Assembly: GCA_025504975.1 (NCBI GenBank) | Contig: JANUWI010000003.1 | Span: 62,001-126,000 of the forward strand | From: Plenodomus lindquistii | Taxonomy: Eukaryota; Ascomycota; Dothideomycetes; Pleosporales; Leptosphaeriaceae | Direction of reading: 5' to 3' | DNA: 64,000 nucleotides | Part shown: piece after piece, positions 1 through 11,424 of the stretch | Position numbering within the stretch: position 1 is the stretch's first letter | How the letters are laid out: each line of letters opens with the position of its first letter | Translations under genes and position numbers: made by a program | Notes under the pieces: model-generated | The model's input: only the letters and a program-made list of their open reading frames with translations | What the model was told of the DNA's origin: nothing | The model's database searches: none

Positions 1-379
1 TGAAGATGAAGATGACAATGAAGTGCACATTTCACACCACTTCACGCAGAATCTCGATCCCCAGGTCGCGGCATTCAATAATCGATACACGCAAGCTGCT
101 GGGCCGTCGACGGCAAAAGCACCCAAGCCACCCGTTGCAAGGGCAAGTTCGAAAGCGTCTGGTGCAACGGGGAAGAAAAAAGCGTTTAGGAAGAGGGCGA
201 GTGGTGGTTCGGGCAACTTCGCGGGAGTGAGAAAGCGAGGCTCCAAAAGCAAGGCGCCGGGTGGTGCGGTGTCGGGCGGGAGGGCGAGTGGTGGGGGAAG
301 AGGGAGAGGTGGAGGTGCTGCCGGAGGAGCTGGTGGAGGAGGTAACGCGTGGGGATCGATTATGGCTATGCCTACCTGA
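1..379 (+). CDS. C-terminal end of a probable RecQ-type (Sgs1/BLM) DNA helicase, 5' truncated
   Basis: An open frame enters from the left edge (first full codon at base 2) and stops at 377-379. It encodes an acidic stretch (EDEDDNE), then a conserved-looking block (HISHHFTQNLDP ... AAFNNRYTQ), and then a basic Gly/Ser/Arg/Lys-rich tail ending in SIMAMPT. No catalytic domain lies inside the window. Fungal RecQ/Sgs1 helicases, as I remember them, end with a low-complexity basic tail of this kind after the HRDC domain, and the FTQ ... FNNRYTQ block fits them. The assignment therefore rests on tail similarity only. If correct, the protein unwinds recombination and replication intermediates in the nucleus. 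The alternative is any nuclear protein with an RGG-like tail. Confidence 0.4.
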   Translation, partial: EDEDDNEVHISHHFTQNLDPQVAAFNNRYTQAAGPSTAKAPKPPVARASSKASGATGKKKAFRKRASGGSGNFAGVRKRGSKSKAPGGAVSGGRASGGGRGRGGGAAGGAGGGGNAWGSIMAMPT

Positions 380-1113
380 GCTCAATGGGACACGCATCGG
401 GGCTTTATGTTCATGTTCCTCGTTAAGACACGATTCGGTGTATGGGCTTATGACTATACGGCATTTTTATGTTGATACCATGGGGACGGCTGCTAATCCA
501 TATCTTACAGTCTGGCTCAGTCTTGAAGTATTCGCAAGAGTATACTGGCATGTCTGGTATTGCACTCACCTTACTCATGTTTAGTCTTACGTTCCACAGT
601 GACTAGAGTGAACAGTCGACGAGTGTTGCGGATGCAACGCGTACGGTAAGTAACAGGTGGATCTGCTCATGCTCATCGCTAAAGGAACGAATACCGCATT
701 GACTGCTGTAAGCCAGTCAAAGCTAGCGTAGATTTGAGCTTAGCCTAAGTAATCCAGAATCCCGAACCAACATATCAAGCTGGGGCCGAGAGGCATGAGC
801 TGTAGATTACATGAATGATACAAGCCAGTCACGAAGCTCCTTAGCACGCCTAAGTGAGACTCGACGTCTCTATTATGCGCAATCGTAGCATCATATACAC
901 TGCACCAAAATCAGGAAATGTTGTAAGGCCAATACGATTGGTACCTCTCGCGTTCCAGGGAGGAAAATCATCCAACACATGAACCCGATTACTCCATGGC
1001 GCCGGGGTATTTGTCTAGGCTAAGGCAACGAGCAGACTGAAGCAGAACCGCGAAAACTAGCAGTAACCGAGATACAAGACGACTAACCTCAATACATATT
1101 CCATTCAGCGAGA
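380..1113. other. Gene-free interval
   Basis: I see no credible coding frame, RNA gene or repeat. It lies between the ends of two convergent genes, so it should contain both 3' UTRs. Confidence 0.5.
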
Positions 1114-2598
1114 TCAGACCCTGTGGTCGACATGAGATGAGTCTGAGACCGGAGGCGAAGGCGGCTCCGCAATTCCAAGATATCGTTTCTTCGACTCTGT
1201 CGGACTTTCCAAATCTTCGAGAGAACGTTTGAGAGACGACGACTGCACCGAATCAGACTGGACATCTCCGCTCGTGAGTGCAGATATACCGACACGATCT
1301 AGCTTTCCCGTTGATGCAGGCTTCGCCTTGCCGTCTTTCTTCCGTTTGCCAATGACGCTCTTCCACCTCCGCACCACACTCAGAACTAGCGCCACCCGCT
1401 GGAACTGGGATATCTCCGGCGCTCTCCTAACGTCTACCCAGTCGATTCTTCTCAGTCCTACTGTCTTGACCACACGAGACAGCATATGTGTCATCAACTC
1501 AATCTGTTCCTGCACGAGCGTCTCGTCCTTCAGTCCGAATCGCAGCGTCAAGTAACCCTTTGGGCTCAACCTGTACGTGCTATCCTCTATCAACGATGGT
1601 CGTGCGGGGGTAAGCAAGATGTGCTGCCCACTCTGCTGGATTCGTTGCAAGCGCTGCCACAACGCACTTGGCTGATCCGAGCGCCTCACGTCCTGCACAA
1701 TCCACTCATTCAGCGTGAATGTCGAAAAAGGATTCTTTCCGTAATGCTTGAGCATCTTCCTCAATGCATCAATCAGGGCACGCGTAAAGCTGTACTCCCC
1801 CGGGCTTGCAGTCGTCTGGTCGATGAAACACGCGCTCAGCAGTTCGAACTTGCGACTTCCGCCTTTGCTGGACTTGACGAGGTTGCTGGAATAGCAGGTA
1901 TCTAGAATCTCGAGGATGTCGCCTTCGACTTCGTCATCTTGGAGCTTGTCTTCGACTTTGTTCCAGTTTGCGCGCGCGTCTTTGCGAAAGCCTTTGCCAG
2001 TCAGTGGGTTCCCCTTCGCGCCGGTGATCTCAAGGTACTTCTTCTCTTCCAGGTAACGTCCATGGCCGGTGTAGTATACGATCAAAAGGTTGTGTGGGCC
2101 GTCGTGGTCGTATATGAATTTGCTGACATGCAAGTCGAGTTGGTGTTGTGGACGACCTCGTACGCCAATCTTTACGATTTGAGTCTCGTAGTGGAATTCC
2201 TCTCTAAACAATTTCTCGAGCTCCTGGCATTCCTTGCCAGTACGCATGTCATCTATCTCGTCTTCCCAACGCACGAGCAGGACAGCGACTTTGGTGTAGC
2301 CTTCGGGTGTCTTCATATGCTTGGCGTACGCTTCTTCCCACCAGGATTGCATTTTTTGCGACTTTTCTGGGTAATCTGAATGCGGCTCTTCCTCATAAGG
2401 AGATGCATCACTGAGATTTATTGGCTCGACATGGTCATGGACAGTGGGTGGTTCCTGAGTTGAGACATCGTCAATGCCATGGACTAAGATATCTGCGTGG
2501 ACAACCTTGTCCGCGAGAGGGTTTGCGTTGCGTGGTGTAGCAAGCCGGGTCGTGATTGCATCGGTCACGCTTGCACTAAGCTCCTGGGAAGGAGCCAT
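1114..2598 (-). CDS. Caspase-like (peptidase C14 type) protein
   Basis: A single exon encodes 494 aa. Residues 1-100 are low complexity and acidic. A caspase-type fold follows: a beta strand (KVAVLLVRW, from 103), a second (LLIVYYTGHG, 171-180) carrying the candidate catalytic His179, and a third (ILEILDTCYSSNL) carrying the candidate Cys235. The spacing and the order strand-HG then strand-DxCxS match clan CD caspase/metacaspase p20 domains. The Cys motif DTCYSS is closer to prokaryote-like caspase domains than to the DxCHSG of classical type I metacaspases. No N-terminal Pro/Gln-rich YCA1-type prodomain is visible, and the C-terminal 200 residues are unrecognised. The segment FELLSAC ... GEYSFTRALIDAL resembles the end of the p20/p10 region. 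Both catalytic residues are present, so activity is possible but unproven. The start is the first ATG and the frame has no intron. Confidence 0.75.
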   Translation of the reverse strand: MAPSQELSASVTDAITTRLATPRNANPLADKVVHADILVHGIDDVSTQEPPTVHDHVEPINLSDASPYEEEPHSDYPEKSQKMQSWWEEAYAKHMKTPEGYTKVAVLLVRWEDEIDDMRTGKECQELEKLFREEFHYETQIVKIGVRGRPQHQLDLHVSKFIYDHDGPHNLLIVYYTGHGRYLEEKKYLEITGAKGNPLTGKGFRKDARANWNKVEDKLQDDEVEGDILEILDTCYSSNLVKSSKGGSRKFELLSACFIDQTTASPGEYSFTRALIDALRKMLKHYGKNPFSTFTLNEWIVQDVRRSDQPSALWQRLQRIQQSGQHILLTPARPSLIEDSTYRLSPKGYLTLRFGLKDETLVQEQIELMTHMLSRVVKTVGLRRIDWVDVRRAPEISQFQRVALVLSVVRRWKSVIGKRKKDGKAKPASTGKLDRVGISALTSGDVQSDSVQSSSLKRSLEDLESPTESKKRYLGIAEPPSPPVSDSSHVDHRV

Positions 2599-3378
2599 TG
2601 GGTGGGTATAGGATTTGGATTTGGATTCCGCGATAGCAATCGAGTGTGTAGATCAGCCAGAGGTCCTATTCTTAGGCAGTGGTTCTGAATGTAAAGGTTG
2701 TACCCCAGGCCTCTCGATGATAGTACGCGTCCTTGGTTTGCTTGAGTTCGTTGTGCAGTCCTGAGTTCGTTGTCAACGGCTGGAGGGGTTCGCAGGACAC
2801 GCCCATTATGAAGAGCCTCCAGAACACAGTCATGCTTGTCACAAGCGTTCGCTGCCGTTCATCAGGCGCCCTGGCTGTAGCATTGGACGACGGCCGCCGG
2901 TAACGCATTTCTAACAGGTGCAGCCACGGCAGCTAACCCCGCCCACGAGCCGCTCCGAAAATAGGCTATCTCACAGGTTGGGGGCCTAAATCAGCACCCG
3001 CTGCTGACGCTTCGCCGCCTGTAATGCCCTTTTTCCCTTTTGAACATGTGTTTCGTGGGATTGCTAATTCTTACAGTAAGATCATGCGTGCCATCTCCGA
3101 TCATATCAGCGACACGCAATGACCGGGGATCGTTTGTGGTGTCGCTAGATGATTGTCATCACCGTGAACAGGGGCGCGGCTGTGCAAGTTTGTGGCCCCC
3201 AACGATTTCGCCCAAACCCACACCGATTCTGCTCTGTTGCCTGGGGCTGCATCACAAACAACACTGAGAGGCCGGTGACGAAGTCCTCCACTTATATCAA
3301 GAAGCAGCCTTCGCGATCCTCAGGGCACTTTTCGCAAGGCTCTCATCCCGCCTCACACTTGCATCGTCCCTGAAGACA
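2599..3378. other. Divergent promoter interval
   Basis: 780 bp separates the start of the caspase-like gene (minus) from the start of the small plus-strand gene. Short frames here have no coding character. It is presumably the regulatory region for both genes, but I recognise no specific site. Confidence 0.45.
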
Positions 3379-3837
3379 ATGTCTACCAACGAAGTTGATA
3401 TCCAGTCCGTGCCAGCTGAGGTCTACAGCGCCGTAATGACAAGCACATTGCCTGTGCCTTATCGAGCTGACAATCAGCCACAGGAGGAGCCACACAACGA
3501 ATACCAGGACGCGCCCAGCGACGATGAAGGTCCCTTGACGAAGTCAGGCGTAACTGTAGATGTGAATGCCCTGATGGTAAGCGCCTCATTCTTCTCTGCA
3601 CCGCGCGGCTAAGTGTTCACTCAGCAAAGTGCGAAGTTCAAGAAAGGTCAAATCGTGCACATGTCTGTCACAGTAAATGGCGTGCACGACAAGGGCATTT
3701 TCAGGATCCATAAAGCCAGGTACAATGATCGTCAGGGAGCCTGTGAGTACCAACTTGCGGATGAGTCGACGGGAAAGCATGTCTACGACAAAGGTCGATG
3801 GTACCGTGAAAGCTCATTGAAGCCGGAACGGCGCTGA
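3379..3837 (+). CDS. Small protein with a C-terminal SH3-like module
   Basis: Two exons, 3379-3576 and 3625-3837, joined in phase 0 across a 48-bp GT-AG intron (GTAAGC ... CAG), give 136 aa. The unspliced frame would stop inside the intron. The N-terminal 65 residues are acidic and disordered. The C-terminal part (KFKKGQIVHM ... KGIFRIHKARY ... CEYQLADE ... WYRESSLKP) has the look of a small SH3-like beta barrel: a K/G-Q-V opening strand, a central YQL strand and a closing W-x-R-E-x-x-L. That pattern occurs in short fungal proteins of unknown role. I do not recognise the family by name. No signal peptide or membrane segment is visible. Confidence 0.65.
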
Positions 3838-4163
3838 AAAATGCAACATTGCCTGTGGCTGTGTTCACCGGACGGCTGTAGGCAGAGACAATAAGGACCA
3901 ATGGGGTAGGGCGTACAGGCGTTGGGGGCTGAGTCCGCGGAAGGATAGCTGCGACCTTTTACCACTTCGTATTCTCACACCGTGTTTGCGACAGTCATTA
4001 CATAGATGAGCACCTTGCCATACAATTCCACGAGCCACACTTCTTTCGCTTCGCCATTTGTGACAGTTTCTTGATTTTCCGCCCCCAAAGACCCATCCTG
4101 CAGTTTTTTTTACTATCTTGGCTCTCGCGTTCACAATCCTGAGTTGCGTGCGACATCGCCAAA
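3838..4163. other. Intergenic interval
   Basis: 326 bp between tandem plus-strand genes. No coding signal. A T-rich run near 4105 lies about 60 bp upstream of the next ATG. Confidence 0.4.
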
Positions 4164-5896
4164 ATGGCCCCTCCTCCACGCACTATGACCGGCGACACAT
4201 TTACAGACGAGAAAACAGACGACTTTCCTGCCTCGCCGACGAATACAGATGCTACGTTGACAGGCGACGCTATCATCGATATTGCAGATGACGGCCGGTC
4301 GTCATTGCGGTCGTCTGAGTGTCCAAGCTCATCGGTGGACATTGAGAGTGCACAGCCTGGTAAGTCGAACCCGTCCCGCCACTTTGGCCCCCAAGGCGTC
4401 CAGACCATAGAATTACGCGCCCGCATTCTTCTCCTCGCCCAGTGGAAATGTTGTTTGCCTGCTTTTTTTGCATAGCCTTCGTGTCAGGCTGACCGATGCG
4501 CCAGCGGGCGCAAGTACTGTACCATGTTGAGACACACAAAGGCCGTAATGATAATTCGATATGAATGCATATTGACACTAGACCAGATATTTCGAGAAAA
4601 CGCCCTGAATTCTTGCGTCGCATAACTGCGCCTTTTCGATCAGATCCCGAGCCTGAAGACGTTACATTCACCAAGACCCGGAAATGTAAGCTGCGTGAAT
4701 GCATAGAGTAAAAGTAAACCCCAGTCTCATACCTAGCAGTAGAAAACACACCAAGAGGCTTCCCACAACTAGCAGCATTCCAAGCAAGCGAAGCCAACTT
4801 CTCGCTCTACCGGTCCTTCAGCTATCTCCACTCACGTGTGCTCTTGGACTTGCAGGATGAGATCCGATGCCTGGAGAGCGAACTGGATGATATCGACTGG
4901 GACGATCACGACGAAGATGAGAATCGATTGAGATCACGAGATTACGATATGACCACGAATGCCAATGACCAGCGCACTCGAACCCGTAGAGTCGTTCTGC
5001 GTGAGATCAAGGATAAGTTAATGGAGTATGGTATGTGTTTTGCTCGCGTCTGAAAGGCTGGGAAGAAGACAGACGTACTAAACATGATTGCAGATGAAGT
5101 CCTCATCAAGTGCAGGACACTAGAGTCCTTTCAGAAGCCCTCTGATCGCAATTACCGCAGCGTAAGACGCTACCACCACAACAAGAAACCACTCATGGAC
5201 TCTGAAATGGACTCCATACGCAGTAAAGAAGATATCATTTCTCTAACCAGTGGCCGTGAATGGGCTACGTTTGACGGCGGCGTCGAGACCTTGATCGGCC
5301 AGGCTGACCGTCTGCTCAAGAAGGTGTTCAGAACAAAGTCTCTTCCGCTACAGGTACGAATGAATGCCCATATCTCAATCCCAACTCCAATTTCATTTGA
5401 AATCAATCCCATCCGGCACTATCAAGGTGTTTATCGAATAAGAGAGACGCTCATTTTTTACTAACAGAACAAGTAGAAATACTTCCGCACCCCCGAACTC
5501 CAAGCCAAAACCACCGACTCCACAATCTCCTTCTACAGCAGCACCCGCATCGACAAACTCGTAAACATCCTCATCACATTCGTCATCTTCTGTCTGCTCG
5601 TCATCCCCGTCGTCACTTTGTACCAGTTGACCAGCACGGCTGCACATGCCGTCGACGCATCTGCGTCTGCGTCTGCGTCTGCGGACTCTGCCTCTGCGGT
5701 CAAAGTAGCGGCAATGGGAAGTAATAGCCGCAATACTTTCAACGCTGTAGGCGTCCTCATCGTCTTCACTCTCCTCTTCAGCGCTGCAATGTCGCTACTC
5801 ACGCGCGCGGCGCGACATGAGTTGTTTGCGGCGAGTGCGGCGTATTGTGCCATTCTTGTTGTTTTTATCGGGAATTTTACGGGCCCGGGAAACTAA
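4164..5896 (+). CDS. DUF6594 integral membrane protein
   Basis: Five exons are proposed: 4164-4359, 4644-4685, 4740-5030, 5094-5353 and 5477-5896. All phases agree and give 402 aa. The core matches fungal DUF6594: a GFPQLAAF ... YRSF start of the domain, then the LLDLQDEIRCLESEL helix (the family's characteristic N-terminal coiled region). The C-terminus has three hydrophobic segments, including LVNILITFVIFCLLVIPVV and VGVLIVFTLLFSAAMSLL, and ends with the family motif ARHELFAASAAYCAILVVFIG. Between the membrane segments is an unusual run of Ala-Ser pairs encoded by a GCGTCT repeat (about 5665-5690). The 42-nt second exon is supported by phase and splice sites only. The biochemical function of the family is unknown to me. 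A second member lies at 47592-48617. Confidence 0.8.
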
Positions 5897-5976
5897 ATCT
5901 GACGATGACGATTGATGTTGCAGGCGGTTAGTGTTCGTGTAGTGGTGAGAGGGCTGTTAAGGATGAGTATCCTGTT

Positions 5977-6069
5977 ATGAATGAATGAATGAATGAATGA
6001 ACGAATGAATGAACGAATGAATGAACGAATGAATGAACGAATGAATGAACGAATGAATGAACGAATGAA
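5977..6069. repeat. Tandem repeat, 4-nt units passing into 12-nt units
   Basis: The tract begins as pure ATGA tetramers (about 5977-6000) and continues as at least five exact copies of the 12-mer ACGAATGAATGA (6001-6060) plus a partial copy. It is a tetramer array in which every third unit carries the same T-to-C change, so the 12-mer was amplified secondarily. It lies between the 3' ends of two convergent genes (gap 5897-6441) and should be non-coding. The remainder of that gap is AT-rich without features. Confidence 0.9.
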
Positions 6070-6441
6070 GATACGACATCGACTTTGTTTCCGCATAAGT
6101 TACCGCATGAGGACTTTTTTGCCCGGCTAGGTGGGCTGATTTATCTTGTGTTGGTTGGCAAGTCACCAAAACCCAACACCAAGTGTTGAAAAACATGATT
6201 CGCATTCATGGAAACGTCAAAAGTCTCATTCAGGCATCAACAAGTCTAGACTTCTTTGACATGACATACGCCACACAATCACCAACCAGTCCCAATTCAC
6301 CACAACAAGTTAATGCTCCAAGTACCCAACCAACCATAACAAACATCCATACCCCAAAACGCCCATACACCACAACACCCCACCCAAATCCAATCCAAAA
6401 CCCCTTCACATATCCATCCATAACTTCATAACCCAACCTCT

Positions 6442-9400
6442 TCACGCCCTCGCACTAGCAGCGCTAGCAGTCAAATAATCCCGATTCTCAATCGTAACGC
6501 TCTTTGTCCTATGATTAACCTTGTACACGCCGACAAGCCTACTAGCAAGCTCAAACATATTATTTCTCAGCGAAATAACCACAAACTGCGCATTGCGCGT
6601 GCGTTCCTTGATGTATCCCGCGATAATACTCACGTTGCGAAAATCCAACGCCGCGTCAATCTCATCCATGACGTACAGGGGCGTGGGTTTATAGTGGTGC
6701 AGTGCAAAGACTAGGGCCAAGGAGGCAAGCGTCTTCTCACCGCCGGACAGGTTGGAGATGATTTTGTAGGATTTCTTGGGCGGCTTGACGGAGAATTGAA
6801 TGCCTTCGAGGAAGGCGTCTGTGCTGTCTGCATAGACGAGGTCGGCGAGTCCGCCCATAGTGATCATTTGGTACATTTCCTTGAGGCGTGCGTTGATGAG
6901 GTCGAAGCCCGTTTGGAATTCGTCGCGGCGTCGGTTGCTGAGGTCGATGCCACGTGCTTTGACAACATCGCGGGTGGCGGTTGCGGTGGCGAGGTCTGTG
7001 GAGCGCGCGGCGTGTTCTTCGACGCGCTTGCGGTATTCTTCGAGCACGGCTAGGTCGACTTGGGTGGACTCGTTCTTCTTTTCCAGAGAGGCGATTGCGG
7101 CTTTGAGCTCGGATTTGTCCATGTCTTGGAGCTCGTCTTTGGAGAAGGAAGGGAGGCCTTGCTCGGACTCTTGGGCTTCGCCCAGGTCGCTGTGTGGTGT
7201 GTTAGAATAGTTTTATTGAAGGGAATAGTTGGAACACTTACGTCACGTTCTGGTAGACAAGCTTGCTGATCTTCTCTTGGAAGTAGGCTTGCTTCTTCTG
7301 GAACTCGCTCAGGCTCTTTTTGCCCTCTTCAAGCTTGTTGCGCATCTCAATTTCAACAGCTCGTGTTTCATTGAGTTCGGCAGTCTTCTCATCGAGCTCT
7401 TTCTTCAGGACCTCAAGCTCCTCTTTCTGCGTCTCGAGCGCCTGCAATGTTGTTAGTTGAGCACATGTCCAATCGATCGTGACATCATACCTCTTGGGCC
7501 TCCTCAGCCTGTTTCCGAATGCCAGAAGCGTCACGATGCTGCGACTCCATATCTTCTTCCACCTTCTCCGCTTCGATTGCCAACTTCTCAAGCTCCTTGA
7601 TCGCATCTGCATGCGCCTTTTCATGCTTGGCCCGCTGCTTGTCTTCCTTTGATTTGGACACCTCAGCAGATGACGCCTGATCGGTCAATGTATCAATCTG
7701 CTGCTTGAGGCCGTCGACCTTGGCCTTTTGACTTCGCAGCTTGACACCGCCAATCTCCATGATCTTGTCTTGAAGCTCCTTGATCTCAGCCTCAACATCG
7801 GCGGTCTCAGTGTGAAGCTTGGCGACCTCCTTCTCTAGCGACGCGATGCTCTTCTCTAGCGAAGTAACGCGACCCTTGTCAGACTTGCTTGACGATTGCT
7901 CCGTCCCGAGCTCCTTGATGCGACGTCCGCAATCTGCAAGGTTGCGGTCGTAGCTCTCCAACTCCAGTGCAAGCTTCTGTGCCTTGGTATCGAACTCCGG
8001 CAGTTGCTGGGTGAGATCTCGCAGTGCAGTCTCAAGCTCTCGTTGTTCTTGTTGAAACTCAACGAACGTCTGTTCGAGCGTATCCCTGTCTTGCTCGAGC
8101 TTGCTGACTTGATCCTTGGAAACATCTGACGCCAGCTTGGAAGACATTTTACCCTTGACAACACGGGTACCTCCACCACTCATGGTACCCGCTGTGTCGA
8201 TGAGTTTGCCGTCGAGTGTAACAACTCGCCATCGCTTAGCGCCATAGGCGATGCGTTCAGCTTGGTCCAGATCCTCCGCAACCAAGGTGTTGGTCATGAC
8301 TTGGAAGAAAGCAGGCTTGAGCTTCTCGTGCTTAGGCTTCACAAGATCAAACAGACGAGGTACGTTCTCTGGAGTCTGTACTGGGGACATGTCTCTTTTC
8401 GCCAGCCGATCTAGAAGGATAAAGTTGGCGCGTCCAAGATTGTTTTTCCGCAGATACTCGATACACTGCTGACCGGACTCAACTGTATCCACCACCATGT
8501 TGTCCAGCTGTGGGCAGGCAGTTGAGATCGCGACATCGTATCTTGAATCAATGGTCCCGAGATTGCCCAGTCGACCATGGAAACCATCGATTCGGCCAGA
8601 CTCCTTGAGACGCATGAGGCCAGACAAGACGTTGCCCTGAGTCTGTGCGGACGACAGACTCGCACGCGCTTCATCTGCCTTCGCCCTAGCGCCTGAAAGT
8701 TTCGATCGTATCGCAGGCTCCTTCTGTGTAAGCTCCTCCAGCTGGGCCTGGACCTTTTGCAATTCTTTTGCAATGCGCTTCTTCTCAGCCTTGCACTCCG
8801 CTAGCTCCTCAGCCTTTGCCGCCTTGGACTCCTCGAGACCTACGATCTTCTCCTCGATGCTAGCAATGCCCTTGGCGCCAGCGTTCTCACGCTCACGCAG
8901 AATGTCAAGTTCGCTCTGCGCAACGGCTATGGCTGACTGCTTTTCGTTGATCTTGGCGCTCCACGGTTCAAGAGATTTCTGCTTCGCCGCAATCTCATCT
9001 GACAGGCCTTGTGTCTTGCCAGCCAGACTGCGACGAACATTCTCAAGCTCCTTCTCCTCGACCTTCATACTCTCCTCCAGCTCAGCAATCTCCTCGTTGT
9101 AGCGCTCAAGATCTGCAGCGTACTGCTTCGAAAGGGTTTCAGCTTCGGACCTGCCATAGCTACTCGTCTCCTTAGTCTTTTCGAGCTTCTTCTGCTTGTT
9201 GGCCAAGAATTTCTTCTTCTCCTCAAACTTGACGGTCTCCTTGTCAATGCGCGAGACTTCCTTTTGGAACTCCTGGTTTTTCTTCTCGATTTGCTCGCAG
9301 CTTTTGACTCCCTTTCTGTATTGCCGTTCGAGCTCCTTGATGCCTTCTTCGTTGCCCTGGTGCTTCGATAGCTCTTCGTTGAGGTGAGCCTGCAGCTCAT

Positions 9401-11000
9401 CGACAGACTCTTGGGTGACCTGGATGTGATCGTCGAATTCCGAAATGTAGATTTGATAGAGTGTACATTGCTTTGTGGCAAGCTCATTCTCGTCCTTGAT
9501 GTAGGCCAGTGCCTTGTTCTTCTTCTCCTCGAGCCCACTCTTCTCCTTCTCCACGTGCTGAACTCGTGCGTTCTTCTCTCGACAGATCTCATTCAGCGTC
9601 TCGAGTTCGGCAGCCGTCTCTTCAATGGGCGTCTTGTATTTGGATGTTCCAACAATGTCCTCCAGATACTCAAGGAGCCCATCATCGTGCTCACCTGTAG
9701 CCTTGGGCTTCATCTGCGCAATCGATTCAACCTCGCCCTGCAAGATCAAGAATCGCTTGTGATCGAGATCGACTCCCCGATCCTTGAGCAGAGTTGTGAC
9801 GATCGTGAAGGTCGATTCTTTGCCGTTGATGTAGTATTTGCTCGAGTTGTTCTTGAAAGCTCGACGCGAGATGACGAGCTGGGAATCTGGAATGATTTCG
9901 CATCCGCCCTGTGGAAGGTCCTTGACTTCTTGGAAATGGACCTCAACTTCGCAAAAGTCGAGATCTGGGTATGCGAAGGAGTTGTGGATGAGCGCTGACA
10001 GCTTGCCTTGTCGCATCTTGCTGGCACGGAAACCGAAGACGAAGAGTAGCGAGTCGATGACATTGGACTTGCCAGATCCGTTGGGTCCTACGACTGCTGA
10101 GAAGGAGGCGTGAAAAGGTCCAACTTCTTGTCGTCCAGCGTAACTCTTGAAGTTGTTGAGAACCAGCCAGGTGATGACTGTCCGTTGTTTCGGCGCATTG
10201 TCGTCGTGTAAGGCTGGCATCGCGGCTGCTCTCCTCTTGGCGACAATCTCGGCGGGCGTTTCCTTCAGCGGATGCTGTGAGGCGACATTGTACGCCATGT
10301 CTAGTTGCGGCTCTGCAAGTGTCTCTGGGTCGACCGCTGGTTCTGGCACTGGTGTCGGACTCTGATCCCTGATCTGCGTGACCTCTGCGACGGGCTCTGG
10401 GGTGCCTGCTGCCCTTGGTGTCCGCTCGCCGTCGTCCGAGTGTGTGACGTCTGCGACAGACTCTTCGGCGGATGCCTGTACCGGCGTTTGCTCGTTTAGA
10501 CTGCTACTCGTGATATCTCGGAGCGGCGTCCCGGTCATGACCGTGTCCCCACTCTGATCCTTCAACCTCGAGACCTCGGGCGACGCAGACGGCTCTGGCG
10601 TAATCAACTGCGACGTTTCCTCCACCACACTCTCAGCAACCGAAGCCCTAGGCTTGCGTCCACGCTTCTTGGGCAATGCTTTCACCGGGGAAGTCGCCCT
10701 GTCGCTTTCTTTCGCCGGTGTAACCAGTTGCGTGGGCTCCGCGGACTCTGTAACGCGTGTCCGCCGCCTCGTCGTCGCTTTGGGAGCCGCATCCTCGTCG
10801 TTTGCTGCAGCTCTCCGTGGGCGACCCCGGCCTCTTCCCGTCTTGAGCGGCGCAGGCGCAGGTGTGAATTCCTCCTCTGCATCTTCCTTGACTTGAGGGC
10901 TGGGCGTGCGGTTTTCCTCTTCGTCTGAGTGGTCGACGACGGGTGCCTTTCTGCGCGTTGCGGCGGCGCGCGTCGACTTTCGCGGCGTCATTGACTCCAT
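6442..11000 (-). CDS. SMC4: Structural maintenance of chromosomes protein 4 (condensin ATPase)
   Basis: Three exons, 11000-7491, 7441-7242 and 7189-6442, separated by introns of 49 and 52 bp, encode 1485 aa. Order: a basic/acidic disordered N-terminus (1-290), the N-terminal ATPase half with Walker A GPNGSGKSN at 305-313, a long coiled coil, a hinge at roughly 800-950, the return coiled coil, then the C-terminal half with signature LSGGEK from 1384 and Walker B YVMDEIDAALD (D1412, E1413). The strings ALVFALHHYKPTPLYVMDE and QFVVISLRNNMFELA are typical of SMC4 rather than SMC1-3. The start is the first ATG; a second ATG three codons on is equally possible. SMC4 pairs with SMC2 in condensin to compact mitotic chromosomes. 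The length is in the normal fungal range, slightly long because of the N-terminal tail. Confidence 0.95.
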
Positions 11001-11424
11001 TCTGTCCGTGTTTCCCGGAGGTTCGAGGAGTGCTGGGCGTTGATTGCGGGACTGCCTTGTGCGACCTGCGACTTCCCATGTTGTGGTGCGCACGGTCCGC
11101 GTAAACACCCAAAACGCGCTAAGCACGTGTAGAGCCCCGCGGTCGTGGACCCTGTTCTGTCTCTTCTATCACTGGACGAATTAAAGCGTGTTATTGTTAT
11201 GTCTGTAGAAGCAGTAGAGTCTCAGCTCAATGTCTAAATAAACACTTGATTCCATTAAAAGTACGGTTGAATATCCTGGACTCAGTGCCACTTGCTACAC
11301 ACGCATCATCACGAACATCACCCCACCTCCCCTCTCCGCCCGAACCATCCCTTTCACTACCTCTATCCCATCAACACAATACCACCGTCAGTGCCCTCAT
11401 TCAGCTCATCTACTCACACCCACC
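11001..11424. promoter_or_regulatory. Divergent promoter between SMC4 and the NIF3-like gene
   Basis: 424 bp separates two genes transcribed away from each other, so it must hold both promoters. The half next to the plus-strand gene is strongly C/T-rich on the plus strand (about 11300-11410), a common pattern upstream of fungal start codons. No specific factor site is claimed. Confidence 0.5.

Noticed and set aside
5977..6069. CRISPR array or telomere-like repeat
   Set aside because: Units are contiguous with no spacers and do not match TTAGGG-type telomere repeats.
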